Positions 45,114 through 54,057 of a DNA stretch of 64,000 nucleotides are shown piece after piece. The position numbers and the translations under genes were made by a program. The number at the start of each line of letters is the position of its first letter. The first letter of the stretch is position 1. The DNA comes from an uncultured Oceanisphaera sp. (GTDB taxonomy: Bacteria > Pseudomonadota > Gammaproteobacteria > Enterobacterales > Aeromonadaceae), in assembly GCF_947495715.1 (NCBI RefSeq), contig NZ_CANLZU010000015.1, positions 53,425-117,424 of the forward strand. The letters are read 5' to 3'. The notes under the pieces are model-generated. The model was not told the DNA's origin and made no database searches. It saw nothing but the letters and a program-made list of their open reading frames with translations.

Positions 45114-47483
45114 TTATAAATTGAAATAGCGATTCATGTCCAGTATCCCGGCTTCCAGCGGTGAGGTTTGCTGCAGGTAGCGGTGCATGTCGTGAAAGTA
45201 GAACCAGAACCGTGGGTGGGCGCGCCGAATGCCAAACCGGTCTGCCAGGGGATGGATGTCTTCGGCGCGTTTCATGGTGATCAGGGCCGTGACAAATTCG
45301 GGCAGCTCCTCCTGCTTTACGTTGAAGATGAAGTTGGGATAACTGCCGACCACACCGGGCAGTATCGTCAGGGTATCGTTTTCCGGCCGCAGGCGCAGAT
45401 TTTCCCCCAGCATGAAGGCGACGTTAGTGTGGTCCCGGTTATGAATCAGGCTATAGATTTGCCGCTGATCGCCGCTTTCGATGCGTAGCAGAGTGACTTC
45501 CGGCAACCATTGAATGGCGGGCAGCCTGGCGGCGGTAACGCCGGTGAGGCGTTTTAACTGGTACTCGATGTCCTGCTGTCGGCCGTTGACTGTACTTGGC
45601 TCGTCCGGCTTGACACAGTCTGGTTGCTGGCAGCGATTGAGGCTATCGACGGGGCCGGCGACTGGAGTCAGCGCAGTGAGCACCTGTTGACCAAAGTCGG
45701 CCAGTGGCTGCCGGGGGGTCACCTCGATGCGACTGGGAGTCTGTTCGTCCACATCCGCATAGCTGGTGAACAGCTTGATGCGGCCACTGTTGTCATACCA
45801 GCGATGCAGCAGCGGGTTTCGCTGCTTGCTCGGTAAAAAGCGCAACAGGTTGGCCTCGGCACCGTTGCGGATAAGATCGAAATACAGCCGGGTCTGCGCC
45901 TGATGCGACACGTTGCCATAGACGTTGAAATTGGCGACCAGTGCGTAGTAGGTGCGCTCCAACAGTGGGTAATCCATCACCCACATGGTGGAGGGGGTGT
46001 CTCCCTGCCAGCCGGTGACCACACTGGCACTGTTGTGGTGACGAAATACGGTGAGCAGGGCGTCCCGATTCTTGTCATCGCCATTCCATATATGCGCGAG
46101 GTCGGGGCCTTGGGGATAGTGCCGGGCGTAAGTCTGCTGGCGGGTGGTTTGATAGTTGTTACGGGCATCGCGATGGGCAATCCAGTCTGCGCCCAGGCTC
46201 AACAGATTGGCGTTCAGCCCGGGCAGGGTCAACCATTCTTTGACGCGGGTTCGATAGCTGGCGTCGGTCACAAAGAGATCGTATTCGGGCTCCTGAAAGG
46301 CCACCCAGAACTGATCCCGAATCACATCGGTGGCAATTTGCCCACGACAGACGGGTCCTCGAATAAAGGAGCGCACGAAGTATTGCGCATCATCCAGCAA
46401 ATATTGATAGCGCGAGCGTGCGGGTATGGCGGCATAGGTAAAAAAGGGATTGGCCGCCTGGTCCGGGCCGTAACCGGGCATGGTTTTGACGGTCCATTTG
46501 GGCTCCAGAAAAAGCTGCTCCAGTCGCTTCATCTTGTCGTTATTGAGTGGATAGATGATATGGGTTTTGTGTATGCGGCTTTCCAGTCGTGGCCGTAACC
46601 GATAGTAAAAGGTGCCCTGCGGGTCGTCCGTTGGCCTGGTGGTGGCAATCACCTCTATGGGCTGGCCTGCGGGAGTACGGGAGCGTACCAGTTCGAAAAA
46701 GGTGTGCTGGCCGTCTTTGCCGGCATCACTGAAATAAAGATGAGCCAGAAACCAGTGCTCATAAAGATAACGGGCGACCAGTTGGTGACGAGGGCTGTTA
46801 CGATTCAGCCAGGTCTCCCATTGAGTGACGGCCTGCTGCAGCTCGGCAGACAAGGCCGGTTGTTGTTCGGGTACGGGGGCACCTTGTGCCAGCCAGGTGG
46901 CTATGGTCCGGTATTCTCTATCGGTAAGACCGGTCACGGCAAAAGGCATACCGGCCTGCGGGTGCTGGCGGGCGAAGCTACCGAATTCGTCGGCCTTGCT
47001 GCACTGATTGGCGCGGGTAATGGCAATATCCAGCTGTTCCGGCAATCGCTCGTTGTTACTCCAGTCGGACTGTTGACCCAGTGCCAGCATGCGCAGCATC
47101 AATGCCGCCTCGCCATTCCGGTTATCAATCACACTGAAAAAGCCTCGTTGGCGCCAGGCCGGCTCGCCCATGGCGTCGGTGTACAGTCGGTTGGGCTCGG
47201 CATTTTTGGTGCGGGTGCCGTCGTATACCCGCTGTTTGCTGGCACCGCGTTTTACGCCTTCGTGACTAGTGAGCTTGAGCTGGCAGGGAGCGTCGTAGCA
47301 GGCATGGCAGGCGACGCATTTCTGTTCGAAAATGGGCTTGATATCGCGCCGGTAATCGAGCACCTGGTTGCGGCTATCTGACCGCTCCGGGGTCACTGCG
47401 GGTGCCGAGTAGGACGGCTTCATCATCGGCAAAAAGGTGGCGAGTATCACCAGTGCCAGCAGTAACCGGGATCCTTGTCTCAT
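45114..47483 (-). CDS. cti: fatty acid cis/trans isomerase Cti
   Basis: A 789-residue periplasmic haem protein that turns cis into trans unsaturated membrane fatty acids under solvent, heat or salt stress. An export signal covers about residues 1-26. The c-type haem motif Cys56-Val-Ala-Cys59-His60 continues as ACYDAPCQLKL, the characteristic Cti context. The long body matches the Cti family in length and in segments such as LYEHWFLAHLYF and FYDLVRNGAE-like FDLIRNGAEANL. Cti is known from Pseudomonas and Vibrio. The gene is alone on its strand and diverges from a small membrane-protein operon 72 bp away. Confidence 0.92.
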   Translation of the reverse strand: MRQGSRLLLALVILATFLPMMKPSYSAPAVTPERSDSRNQVLDYRRDIKPIFEQKCVACHACYDAPCQLKLTSHEGVKRGASKQRVYDGTRTKNAEPNRLYTDAMGEPAWRQRGFFSVIDNRNGEAALMLRMLALGQQSDWSNNERLPEQLDIAITRANQCSKADEFGSFARQHPQAGMPFAVTGLTDREYRTIATWLAQGAPVPEQQPALSAELQQAVTQWETWLNRNSPRHQLVARYLYEHWFLAHLYFSDAGKDGQHTFFELVRSRTPAGQPIEVIATTRPTDDPQGTFYYRLRPRLESRIHKTHIIYPLNNDKMKRLEQLFLEPKWTVKTMPGYGPDQAANPFFTYAAIPARSRYQYLLDDAQYFVRSFIRGPVCRGQIATDVIRDQFWVAFQEPEYDLFVTDASYRTRVKEWLTLPGLNANLLSLGADWIAHRDARNNYQTTRQQTYARHYPQGPDLAHIWNGDDKNRDALLTVFRHHNSASVVTGWQGDTPSTMWVMDYPLLERTYYALVANFNVYGNVSHQAQTRLYFDLIRNGAEANLLRFLPSKQRNPLLHRWYDNSGRIKLFTSYADVDEQTPSRIEVTPRQPLADFGQQVLTALTPVAGPVDSLNRCQQPDCVKPDEPSTVNGRQQDIEYQLKRLTGVTAARLPAIQWLPEVTLLRIESGDQRQIYSLIHNRDHTNVAFMLGENLRLRPENDTLTILPGVVGSYPNFIFNVKQEELPEFVTALITMKRAEDIHPLADRFGIRRAHPRFWFYFHDMHRYLQQTSPLEAGILDMNRYFNL

Positions 47484-47555
47484 GACTAAACCTTGTTTTA
47501 GGTATCTGATAGGGTGGTACCATGTGGCTATCTTCGGGTAAAGAGGAAATGCATT

Positions 47556-47819
47556 ATGATGAAAATACCTGGCTGGGCTTTGCTTGTCTTATCGACTTCG
47601 CTGTCGGCCAATACCATCAGCACCCGGCCACCGGTGGAGCTGAATATTGCCTCGAGCCTGGAGCCGGTATGTTTTTATGCGGATCAGCGTTATTCGAGAG
47701 GGTCGGTGATTGAAATGGGCAAACAGTTGTTTGTTTGCGAGCGGGAGCAGTCATTCGAGCAGAATGGTCGCCTGAGCTGGCACCCGTTTCCGCTGGCGCC
47801 GGAACACAAGCCCCAATAA
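47556..47819 (+). CDS. DUF1496 small exported protein
   Basis: An 87-residue protein with a signal peptide (about 1-19). It has the DUF1496 pattern LEPVCFYADQRYSRGSVIEMGKQLFVCERE, with two Cys that may form a disulfide, as in E. coli YnjH. Function unknown. The ATG at 47556 (or 47559) follows GAGGAA; the frame is open a little upstream. It is the first gene of a three-gene run with the PMP3 and DUF4112 genes. Confidence 0.82.
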   Translation: MMKIPGWALLVLSTSLSANTISTRPPVELNIASSLEPVCFYADQRYSRGSVIEMGKQLFVCEREQSFEQNGRLSWHPFPLAPEHKPQ

Positions 47820-47831
47820 AAGGAGCCAATC

Positions 47832-47990
47832 ATGGATTTTATTCGCATCATCATCGCCATTCTGTTGCCGCCGCTGGGGGTGTTTTTGCAGGTCGGCATC
47901 GGTAAACACTTCTGGATCAACATTCTGCTGACCCTGCTGGGCTATATTCCCGGCATCGTACATGCGGTGTGGGTCATTGCCAAAAAATGA
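47832..47990 (+). CDS. yqaE: PMP3/YqaE-family small membrane protein
   Basis: A 52-residue proteolipid of the PMP3/UPF0057 family. It has two spans separated by a short loop: MDFIRIIIAILLPPLGVFLQVG, then NILLTLLGYIPGIVHAVWVI. The PPLGVFLQVG and GYIPGIVHA motifs are diagnostic. PMP3 proteins are stress-induced and thought to affect membrane potential or ion homeostasis in yeast and plants; the bacterial role is less clear. AAAAGGAG precedes the ATG. The stop overlaps the next start as ATGA. Confidence 0.92.
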   Translation: MDFIRIIIAILLPPLGVFLQVGIGKHFWINILLTLLGYIPGIVHAVWVIAKK

Positions 47991-48343
47991 GTGATGATTC
48001 CACAGATCATGAAGCCACTACCCGGCGGTTGGAACGATTGTCCTGGCTGCTGGACAGTGCCGTTCGGCTGCCCGGTGGCTTCAGGGTGGGGGTCGACGGC
48101 ATTATCGGGTTGGTACCGGGTATCGGCGATCTGGTCGGCGCCGGCCTGTCGTCTTACATCATACTGGAGGCGGCGCGCATGAAGCTGCCCGCCGGGGTAC
48201 TGGCCCGTATGGGGCTGAATGTGTTGCTGGAGCTGGGCATCGGCATCATCCCCATCTTCGGCGATCTGTTCGATTTTGCCTTCAAGGCCAACCGACGCAA
48301 CGTACGTTTGATGACGGATTACCTTCGGCACAAGCGCAACTAA
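47987..48343 (+). CDS. DUF4112 membrane protein
   Basis: A 118-residue protein of the DUF4112 family. The core WLLDSAVRLPGGFRVGVDGIIGLVPGIGDLVGAGLSSYI and IGIIPIFGDLFDFAFKANRRNVRLM are the family signature, with two hydrophobic segments. Function unknown. It overlaps yqaE by 4 bp. An upstream in-frame start (47969) lies inside yqaE and is less likely. Confidence 0.88.
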   Translation: MSDDSTDHEATTRRLERLSWLLDSAVRLPGGFRVGVDGIIGLVPGIGDLVGAGLSSYIILEAARMKLPAGVLARMGLNVLLELGIGIIPIFGDLFDFAFKANRRNVRLMTDYLRHKRN

Positions 48344-48445
48344 CGAGTTGGATGTTGTGTGGGCTGACGATGTCGGCTTTTGGTGTACGGATGAGGGAGA
48401 CGGTATCGGGTTAAATCGGTGATGCGCGCAGTATGCCGTGTTGAC

Positions 48446-48718
48446 TCAAGCCTGTTTCTTGACCGGCTCGGCGTCCAGATCCAGGATGACCTCGCCTTGT
48501 GGGCGACAGCAGCAGGGCAGAATGTCACCGGCGGGTACAAAAGCCAGCGGCTCTTGCTGGTAGCTGACCGCTCCCTCTAGCAGGGTAGTGCGGCAAGAGC
48601 CGCAGTAACCACTGCGGCACTGATATTCCACCGCATGACCGGTGCGCTCCAGCCCTTCGAGCAGGGTTTCACCTGCTCGAAGTTCAAAGTTCAGCGCTCG
48701 GGTGCAGACACGGCTCAC
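48446..48718 (-). CDS. yfaE: [2Fe-2S] ferredoxin-like protein YfaE
   Basis: A 90-residue plant-type ferredoxin that maintains the diiron-tyrosyl radical cofactor of NrdB. The cluster ligands are in CRSGYCGSC (about 34-42) and in LPCCCRP near residue 68. The start overlaps the nrdB stop by 4 bp, and the nrdA-nrdB-yfaE order matches E. coli. Confidence 0.92.
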   Translation of the reverse strand: MSRVCTRALNFELRAGETLLEGLERTGHAVEYQCRSGYCGSCRTTLLEGAVSYQQEPLAFVPAGDILPCCCRPQGEVILDLDAEPVKKQA

Positions 48719-49848
48719 AGCTCGAAGTCACCCAGATCGTCATGATTCATTTGCGAGTCGATCTGGCCCACCAGGTAGGAGCTGACTTCTACCTCTTGCG
48801 GGGCCACCTGCACGTTGTCGGATGACAACCAGGCGTTGATCCACGGAATCGGGTTCTGCTTGGCATCGTTAAATGCCGGGGCCAGCCCCACCGTCTGCAT
48901 ACGCAGATTGGTGATGTATTCCACGTACTGGCACAGAATGTCCTTGTTCAGGCCGATCATGGAGCCGTCCTTGAACAGGTATTCGGCCCATTCCTTTTCC
49001 TGAATCGCCGCATCACGGAACAGCTCGAAACACTGCTGCTCGCATTCTTTGGCGATTTGCGCCATTTCCGGATCGTCGTCGCCACTGCGCAGAATATTGA
49101 GCATGTGCTGGGTGCCCGTCAGGTGCAGGGCTTCGTCGCGGGCAATCAGCTTGATGATTTTGGCGTTGCCTTCCATCAGCTCGCGCTCGGCGAAGGCGAA
49201 AGAGCAGGCGAAGCTGACGTAGAAGCGAATGGCTTCCAGTGCATTGACGCTCATCAGGCACAGGTAGAGCTTTTTCTTCAGCTCATAACGGCTGATGCTG
49301 ATCGGCTGACCTTTGAGCTCATGCTCACCTTCACCAAACAGATGGTAGAGGTTGGTGTATTCGATCAGCTGGTCGTAGTAGCCGGCAATGCTGCCGGCAC
49401 GCTTGAGGATCTGCTCGTTGGCCACGATATCGTCGAACACGGTCGCCGGGTTGTTGACGATATTGCGGATGATATGGGTGTAGGAGCGCGAGTGAATGGT
49501 CTCGGAAAAGGCCCAGGTTTCAATCCAGGTTTCCAGCTCGGGAATGGACACCAGCGGCAACAGGGCCACGTTGGGGCTGCGGCCCTGAATGGAGTCTAGC
49601 AGGGTCTGATACTTCAGATTGCTGATGAAAATATGCTTTTCATGGTCCGGCAGCGCCTGGTAGTCGATTCTGTCCTGAGACACGTCCACTTCTTCCGGGC
49701 GCCAGAAGAAAGACAGCTGCTTCTCGATCAGCTTTTCGAAGATATCGTATTTTTGCAGATCATAACGGGCCACGTTCACCGGATTACCGAGGAACATGGG
49801 CTCTTTCATATGATCGTTCTGAATTTGACTGAAAGTGGTATAGGACAT
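48715..49848 (-). CDS. nrdB: ribonucleotide reductase class Ia beta subunit NrdB
   Basis: A 377-residue radical-generating subunit. The diiron ligands lie in the helices around [18 protein letters not shown] (which carries the radical Tyr, near 122) and [10 protein letters not shown] (near 240). The C-terminal acidic tail that docks into NrdA ends ...[11 protein letters not shown]. The frame is open to 49896, but the ATG at 49848 gives [10 protein letters not shown], as in E. coli, and has GGAAC as ribosome site. It is 48 bp after nrdA. Confidence 0.96.
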   Translation of the reverse strand: MSYTTFSQIQNDHMKEPMFLGNPVNVARYDLQKYDIFEKLIEKQLSFFWRPEEVDVSQDRIDYQALPDHEKHIFISNLKYQTLLDSIQGRSPNVALLPLVSIPELETWIETWAFSETIHSRSYTHIIRNIVNNPATVFDDIVANEQILKRAGSIAGYYDQLIEYTNLYHLFGEGEHELKGQPISISRYELKKKLYLCLMSVNALEAIRFYVSFACSFAFAERELMEGNAKIIKLIARDEALHLTGTQHMLNILRSGDDDPEMAQIAKECEQQCFELFRDAAIQEKEWAEYLFKDGSMIGLNKDILCQYVEYITNLRMQTVGLAPAFNDAKQNPIPWINAWLSSDNVQVAPQEVEVSSYLVGQIDSQMNHDDLGDFEL

Positions 49849-49896
49849 TTCTATTGTTCCGCGCAGAAAGGCGGGGTTTGACCCCGCCAGCATCAA

Positions 49897-52173
49897 TTAT
49901 ATTTTGCAGGCGCCGCCGGCACAGCCGTCATCTTCCTGCATGTCGTTCTGGGCGTCGGCCGCACCGTCACGGGTGTTATGGTAATACAGGGTCTTGAGAC
50001 CGAATTTATAGGCGGTGAGCAGGTCTTTCAACAGCTGCTTCATCGGCACCCGACCACCGTCGAAGCGGGCAGGATCGTAGTTGGTGTTGGCTGAAATGGC
50101 CTGATCGACAAACTTCTGCATCACGCCCACCAGCTGCAGGTAACCGTCGTTGGACGGCATCTGCCACAGCAGCTCGTACTGGTTCTTCAGCTCGGCGTAT
50201 TCCGGTACCACCTGCTTGAGGATACCGTCTTTAGAGGCCTTGACCGACACCAGACCACGGGGCGGCTCTATGCCGTTGGTGGCGTTGGAAATCTGGCTCG
50301 AGGTCTCTGACGGCATCAGCGCGGTCAGGGTACTGTTGCGCAGACCAACGGTCTTTATCTCTTCGCGCAGCGTTTCCCAGTCCAGGTGCAGCGGCTCCTG
50401 GCAAAGCTTGTCCAGATCCTTTTTATAGGTATCGATCGGCAGCACGCCCTGGGAATAGGTGGTCTCGTTAAAGGCCGGGCAGGGGCCGAATTCCTTCGCC
50501 AGCTTGACCGAAGCCTTCAGCAGGTAGTACTGAATGGCTTCAAAGGTCTTGTGGGTCAGACCGATGGCGCTGCCGTCGGAATACTTGACGCCGTTTTTGG
50601 CCAGGTAATAGGCGTAGTTAATGACACCAATACCCAGAGTACGACGGTTCATGGAGCCTTTCTGGGCGGCCAGCAGCGGGTAGTCCTGGTAGTCGAGCAG
50701 GGCATCCAGCGCACGTACCGCCAGTTCGGCCAGCTCTTCCAGTTCACTCAGGTCGCTGATGGCGCCCAGGTTGAAGGCCGACAGGGTGCACAGGGCAATT
50801 TCGCCGTTCTCGTCGTTGATATCCATCATCGGCTTGGTGGGCAGGGCGATTTCCAGGCACAGGTTGCTCTGGCGTACCGGAGCCACCGCCGGGTCGAACG
50901 GGCTGTGGGTGTTGCAGTGATCCACGTTCTGAATGTAGATACGACCGGTGCCGGCACGTTCCTGCATCATCAGCGAGAACAGCTCCAGCGCCTTGAGGGT
51001 GCGTTTACGAATGCTGCTGTCCTGCTCGTACTTGACGTACAGCTCTTCAAATTTCGCCTGATCCTCGAAGAAGGCGTCGTACAGGCCGGGCACGTCGGAG
51101 GGCGAAAACAGGGTGATGTCGCCGCCCTGGATCAGGCGCTGGTACATCAGGCGGTTTATCTGCACGCCGTAGTCCATGTGACGCACGCGGTTTTCTTCCA
51201 CGCCGCGGTTGTTCTTCAGTACCAGCAGCGATTCCACTTCCAGGTGCCACATGGGGTAGAACAGGGTGGCGGCACCACCACGCACACCGCCCTGAGAGCA
51301 GCATTTAACCGCGGTCTGAAAGTGTTTGTAGAAAGGAATACAGCCGGTGTGAAAGGCCTCACCGCCACGGATGGGGCTGCCCAGGGCGCGAATGCGACCG
51401 GCGTTGATGCCGATACCGGCACGCTGGGACACATAACGCACGATGGCGCCGGAGGTGGCGTTGATGGAGTCCAGGCTGTCGCCGCACTCGATCAGTACGC
51501 AAGAGCTGAACTGACGGGTCGGGGTGCGCACGCCGGACATGATGGGCGTGGGCAAAGACACCTTGAACTGGGACACCGCATCATAGAAGCGGGTAACAAA
51601 GCTCAACCGAGTATCTTTCGGGTACTTGGAGAACAGACAGGCGGCCACCAGCATATAAAGGAACTGCGGGCTTTCGTAAATCTCGCCACTCACCCGGTTC
51701 TGCACCAGGTATTTGCCTTCTAGCTGCTTGACCGCCGCATAGGAGAAGGTCAGATCGCGGTCATGATCCAGGTGTGCGTTCAGGGCGTCGAGCTCGTCGC
51801 GGCTGTAATCGGCCAGAATATGCTGGTCGTACTTGTCCATCTCGGTGAGGCGGGCAACGTGATCATAAAAATGAGGTGGCTCGAACTGACCATAGGCCTT
51901 CTTGCGCAGATGGAACACGGCCAGGCGGGCGGCCAGATACTGGTAGTCAGGGGTCTGCTCGGAGATCAGATCGGCGGCGGCCTTGATGATGGTCTCGTGA
52001 ATATCTTCGGTGCGGATACCATCGTAGAACTGGATGTGTGACCGCAGCTCCACCTGGGAGACGGAAACATTGTCCAGTCCTTCGGCAGCCCAGGTGATGA
52101 CTCGATGGATCTTGTCCAGATCGAGGTGCTCCTTGGCGCCAGAACGTTTGGTAACCAGCAGATGTTTATTCAT
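49897..52173 (-). CDS. nrdA: ribonucleotide reductase class Ia alpha subunit NrdA
   Basis: A 758-residue catalytic subunit that reduces ribonucleoside diphosphates. The N-terminal ATP-cone, with VTKRSGAKEHLDLDKIHRV (about 7-25), gives overall allosteric control. The active site includes the SSCVLIECGDS Cys near 225, the NLCLEI segment (Cys near 437-440), and the C-terminal redox pair in DDGCAGGACKI. Length is close to E. coli (761). The upstream region carries NrdR-like boxes and a DnaA box. Confidence 0.97.
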   Translation of the reverse strand: MNKHLLVTKRSGAKEHLDLDKIHRVITWAAEGLDNVSVSQVELRSHIQFYDGIRTEDIHETIIKAAADLISEQTPDYQYLAARLAVFHLRKKAYGQFEPPHFYDHVARLTEMDKYDQHILADYSRDELDALNAHLDHDRDLTFSYAAVKQLEGKYLVQNRVSGEIYESPQFLYMLVAACLFSKYPKDTRLSFVTRFYDAVSQFKVSLPTPIMSGVRTPTRQFSSCVLIECGDSLDSINATSGAIVRYVSQRAGIGINAGRIRALGSPIRGGEAFHTGCIPFYKHFQTAVKCCSQGGVRGGAATLFYPMWHLEVESLLVLKNNRGVEENRVRHMDYGVQINRLMYQRLIQGGDITLFSPSDVPGLYDAFFEDQAKFEELYVKYEQDSSIRKRTLKALELFSLMMQERAGTGRIYIQNVDHCNTHSPFDPAVAPVRQSNLCLEIALPTKPMMDINDENGEIALCTLSAFNLGAISDLSELEELAELAVRALDALLDYQDYPLLAAQKGSMNRRTLGIGVINYAYYLAKNGVKYSDGSAIGLTHKTFEAIQYYLLKASVKLAKEFGPCPAFNETTYSQGVLPIDTYKKDLDKLCQEPLHLDWETLREEIKTVGLRNSTLTALMPSETSSQISNATNGIEPPRGLVSVKASKDGILKQVVPEYAELKNQYELLWQMPSNDGYLQLVGVMQKFVDQAISANTNYDPARFDGGRVPMKQLLKDLLTAYKFGLKTLYYHNTRDGAADAQNDMQEDDGCAGGACKI

Positions 52174-52236
52174 GAAACTGACCTTCTCCCAGTGGTGTTG
52201 CGTCTACTTCGGCAAAAAACATCCCGTGTCATCAAT

Positions 52237-52316
52237 ACCCTACATAGTGTGGTTGATGGCCGGAAGAAGCACAACATCTAGTTGTCTTGTGTGATGATGG
52301 GCACAATATAGTGGGT
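52237..52316 (-). promoter_or_regulatory. NrdR-like boxes of nrdA
   Basis: Two 16-base sites resemble the NrdR consensus ACACWATATATWGTGT: one at 52237-52252 (12 of 16) and a better one at 52301-52316 (13 of 16, core GCACAATATAGTG). A degenerate third site at about 52270-52285 lies exactly between them, so the centres are about 32 bp apart, three helical turns, which is usual for NrdR. The consensus was applied from memory. Confidence 0.55.
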
Positions 52317-52355
52317 TAGCTCACAATTCTCAAGCCGGTGGATGCCGGTAAAGCT

Positions 52356-52364
52356 TGTGGATAA
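52356..52364. promoter_or_regulatory. DnaA box before nrdA
   Basis: TGTGGATAA is the exact inverse of the high-affinity DnaA box TTATCCACA. It lies about 185 bp upstream of the nrdA start, just beyond the NrdR-like boxes. E. coli nrdAB is also controlled by DnaA, so a link between replication initiation and dNTP supply is plausible. Confidence 0.65.
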
Positions 52365-52521
52365 TCTGTGATCTCTCGCCAAAGGTTTGTACTTACTAAC
52401 GTCTATCCCTTTGGGAGTCTGGCGCTGGCAAATGGCTGCTTGTTTTATGCCCGGCGAGAAAGATTTTTAAAAATATTTGGCTTGCAAAAAAGGGGTATTG
52501 GAGATCCCGCCGGATCTTTCA

Positions 52522-53196
52522 TCACTTGGCGTCGAATGTGTCTTTCAGCCAGTCGGTCAGCGTAAAAACCGTGCCGTGCTGATGATCCGCCTGCCAGTAG
52601 TTCGGGTCTTCGTCGGCGGAAATATAACCCCAGGCGGCCGCCACCGTGGTCATGCCGGCGGCGCGTCCGGCTTCTATATCGCGTTTGTGATCGCCGATGT
52701 AAATACAGCGCTGTGGCGCAACCAACAGCTGCTCGGCCGCAAACAGCAAGGGAGCGGGATGCGGTTTCTTGTAGGGCAGGGTATCGGCACTGACGGTCAC
52801 GCCACAGTGGCGAAACAACGCCAGTCCGGCCAGCAAGGGATCGGTGAGTGCGGCGGGCTTGTTGGTGACCACGCCCCAGGGAATGCGGCTCATGTTCAGC
52901 CAGTCCAGCAGGGCCGGCACCCCGTCGTAGGGGCGGGTATGATGACAGAGGTTGTCACCGTAAAAGCGCAGCATCTGCCCCCGCAGCTGCTCCAGGCCAT
53001 GATGCTCGATCAATGCCGGATGAATGCCGGCCCTGAGCAGGGCATAGGAGCCGTCCGAGGTGGTGCATTGCAATACCGCTTCGGTCAGGGCGGGCAGCCC
53101 CAGGCTCTCTATGACATGGTTGGCGGCAGCCCCCATGTCTCCGGCCGTGTCCAGCAGGGTTCCATCCAGATCGAACAGCACAGCGTCAAAGGTCAT
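52522..53196 (-). CDS. mupP: HAD phosphatase, MupP/Gph type
   Basis: A 224-residue haloacid-dehalogenase phosphatase. Motif I is FDLDGTLLDT (about 8-17), motif II VVTNKP near 109, motif III the Lys of KKPHP near 143, and motif IV IGDHKRDIEAG near 166. It could be phosphoglycolate phosphatase, but the position 3 bp after ubiG and near gyrA is that of MupP of Pseudomonas, which dephosphorylates N-acetylmuramic acid 6-phosphate in peptidoglycan recycling. The TSDGSYALL segment also recalls MupP. The gene symbol is a context-based choice. Confidence 0.65.
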   Translation of the reverse strand: MTFDAVLFDLDGTLLDTAGDMGAAANHVIESLGLPALTEAVLQCTTSDGSYALLRAGIHPALIEHHGLEQLRGQMLRFYGDNLCHHTRPYDGVPALLDWLNMSRIPWGVVTNKPAALTDPLLAGLALFRHCGVTVSADTLPYKKPHPAPLLFAAEQLLVAPQRCIYIGDHKRDIEAGRAAGMTTVAAAWGYISADEDPNYWQADHQHGTVFTLTDWLKDTFDAK

Positions 53197-53199
53197 TGC

Positions 53200-53898
53200 T
53201 TACTCCGGCTTGATGGCATGCACCATGTAGTTGACGTCCGCATCCCGGCTGAGCTTGAAGGTGCCGGTCAGCGGTTGATAGACCACACCGCTGATGTCTT
53301 TGACCACCAGACCGGCCTGCTCTATGTAGCTGCACAGTTCGGCGGGAGTAATGAACTTGCGGTGATCGTGGGTACCTTTGGGCACCATTTTAAACAGATG
53401 CTCGGCCGCCGCTATCATCATCAGCCAGGCCTTGGGATTGCGGTTGATGGTGGAAAACACCAGGGTGGCACCGGGTTTGGCCAGGTCGGCGCAGGCCTGC
53501 ACCACGGAGGCGGGCGCGGGCACATGCTCCAGCATTTCCATGCAGGTGACCACATCGAACTGTCCCGTATGCTCTGCGGCCACCTGTTCGGCGGTGCTCT
53601 GACGGTAATTGACGCTCACGCCCATTTCCAGTGCGTGCAGCCGGGCCACCGCGAGTGGCTCCTGTCCCATGTCGATACCGGTCACTTCGCCACCTTCCCG
53701 GGCCATGCTTTCGCTGAGAATGCCGCCGCCACAGCCAATATCGATGATCTGTTTGCCGAACAGCCCATCGGCCTTGTCGGCAATCCAGTTCAGACGCAGC
53801 GGGTTAAGCCGGTGCAGGGGCTTGAAGTCGCCTTCCAGATCCCACCATTGGGAGGCCATGGCTTCGAATTTTTCGATTTCCTGTTGATCTACATTCAC
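53200..53898 (-). CDS. ubiG: ubiquinone biosynthesis O-methyltransferase UbiG
   Basis: A 232-residue SAM-dependent enzyme that makes two O-methylations in ubiquinone synthesis. The start region [26 protein letters not shown] and the SAM site [27 protein letters not shown] (about 50-77) are diagnostic. I prefer the GTG at 53898, with AAGG eight bases upstream, to the TTG at 53904. It forms a two-gene unit with the MupP-like gene and diverges from gyrA. Confidence 0.93.
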   Translation of the reverse strand: MNVDQQEIEKFEAMASQWWDLEGDFKPLHRLNPLRLNWIADKADGLFGKQIIDIGCGGGILSESMAREGGEVTGIDMGQEPLAVARLHALEMGVSVNYRQSTAEQVAAEHTGQFDVVTCMEMLEHVPAPASVVQACADLAKPGATLVFSTINRNPKAWLMMIAAAEHLFKMVPKGTHDHRKFITPAELCSYIEQAGLVVKDISGVVYQPLTGTFKLSRDADVNYMVHAIKPE

Positions 53899-53998
53899 GG
53901 GCAACGCCTTAAACGATGGTCAGATTAATGTGCAGAGCGGCCATTATAGCCCAGTCGGTTTTCGCTGCCAGCATGACTGCTCCCTGCACGCATTTGTA

Positions 53999-54007
53999 TG
54001 GTAGAAT
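53999..54007 (+). promoter_or_regulatory. gyrA promoter, extended -10
   Basis: TGGTAGAAT at 53999-54007 fits an extended -10 (TGn followed by TAGAAT), 50 bp before the gyrA start. No good -35 lies 17 bp upstream, which agrees with an extended -10 promoter. In E. coli gyrA the -10 region makes the promoter relaxation-sensitive; whether that holds here cannot be seen. Confidence 0.5.
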
Positions 54008-54057
54008 GATGCGTTTTTTATTGCGATATCAACAATAAACTGGGGACAAGGCTTTCT

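Larger units (their letters stand above)
52174..52521. other. nrdA control region and spacer
   Basis: The roughly 350 bases between the MupP-like gene and nrdA, both on the minus strand, hold the nrd operators listed separately (52237-52316 and 52356-52364). The right part (about 52380-52520) shows no gene and no clear terminator for the MupP-like gene. Confidence 0.5.
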
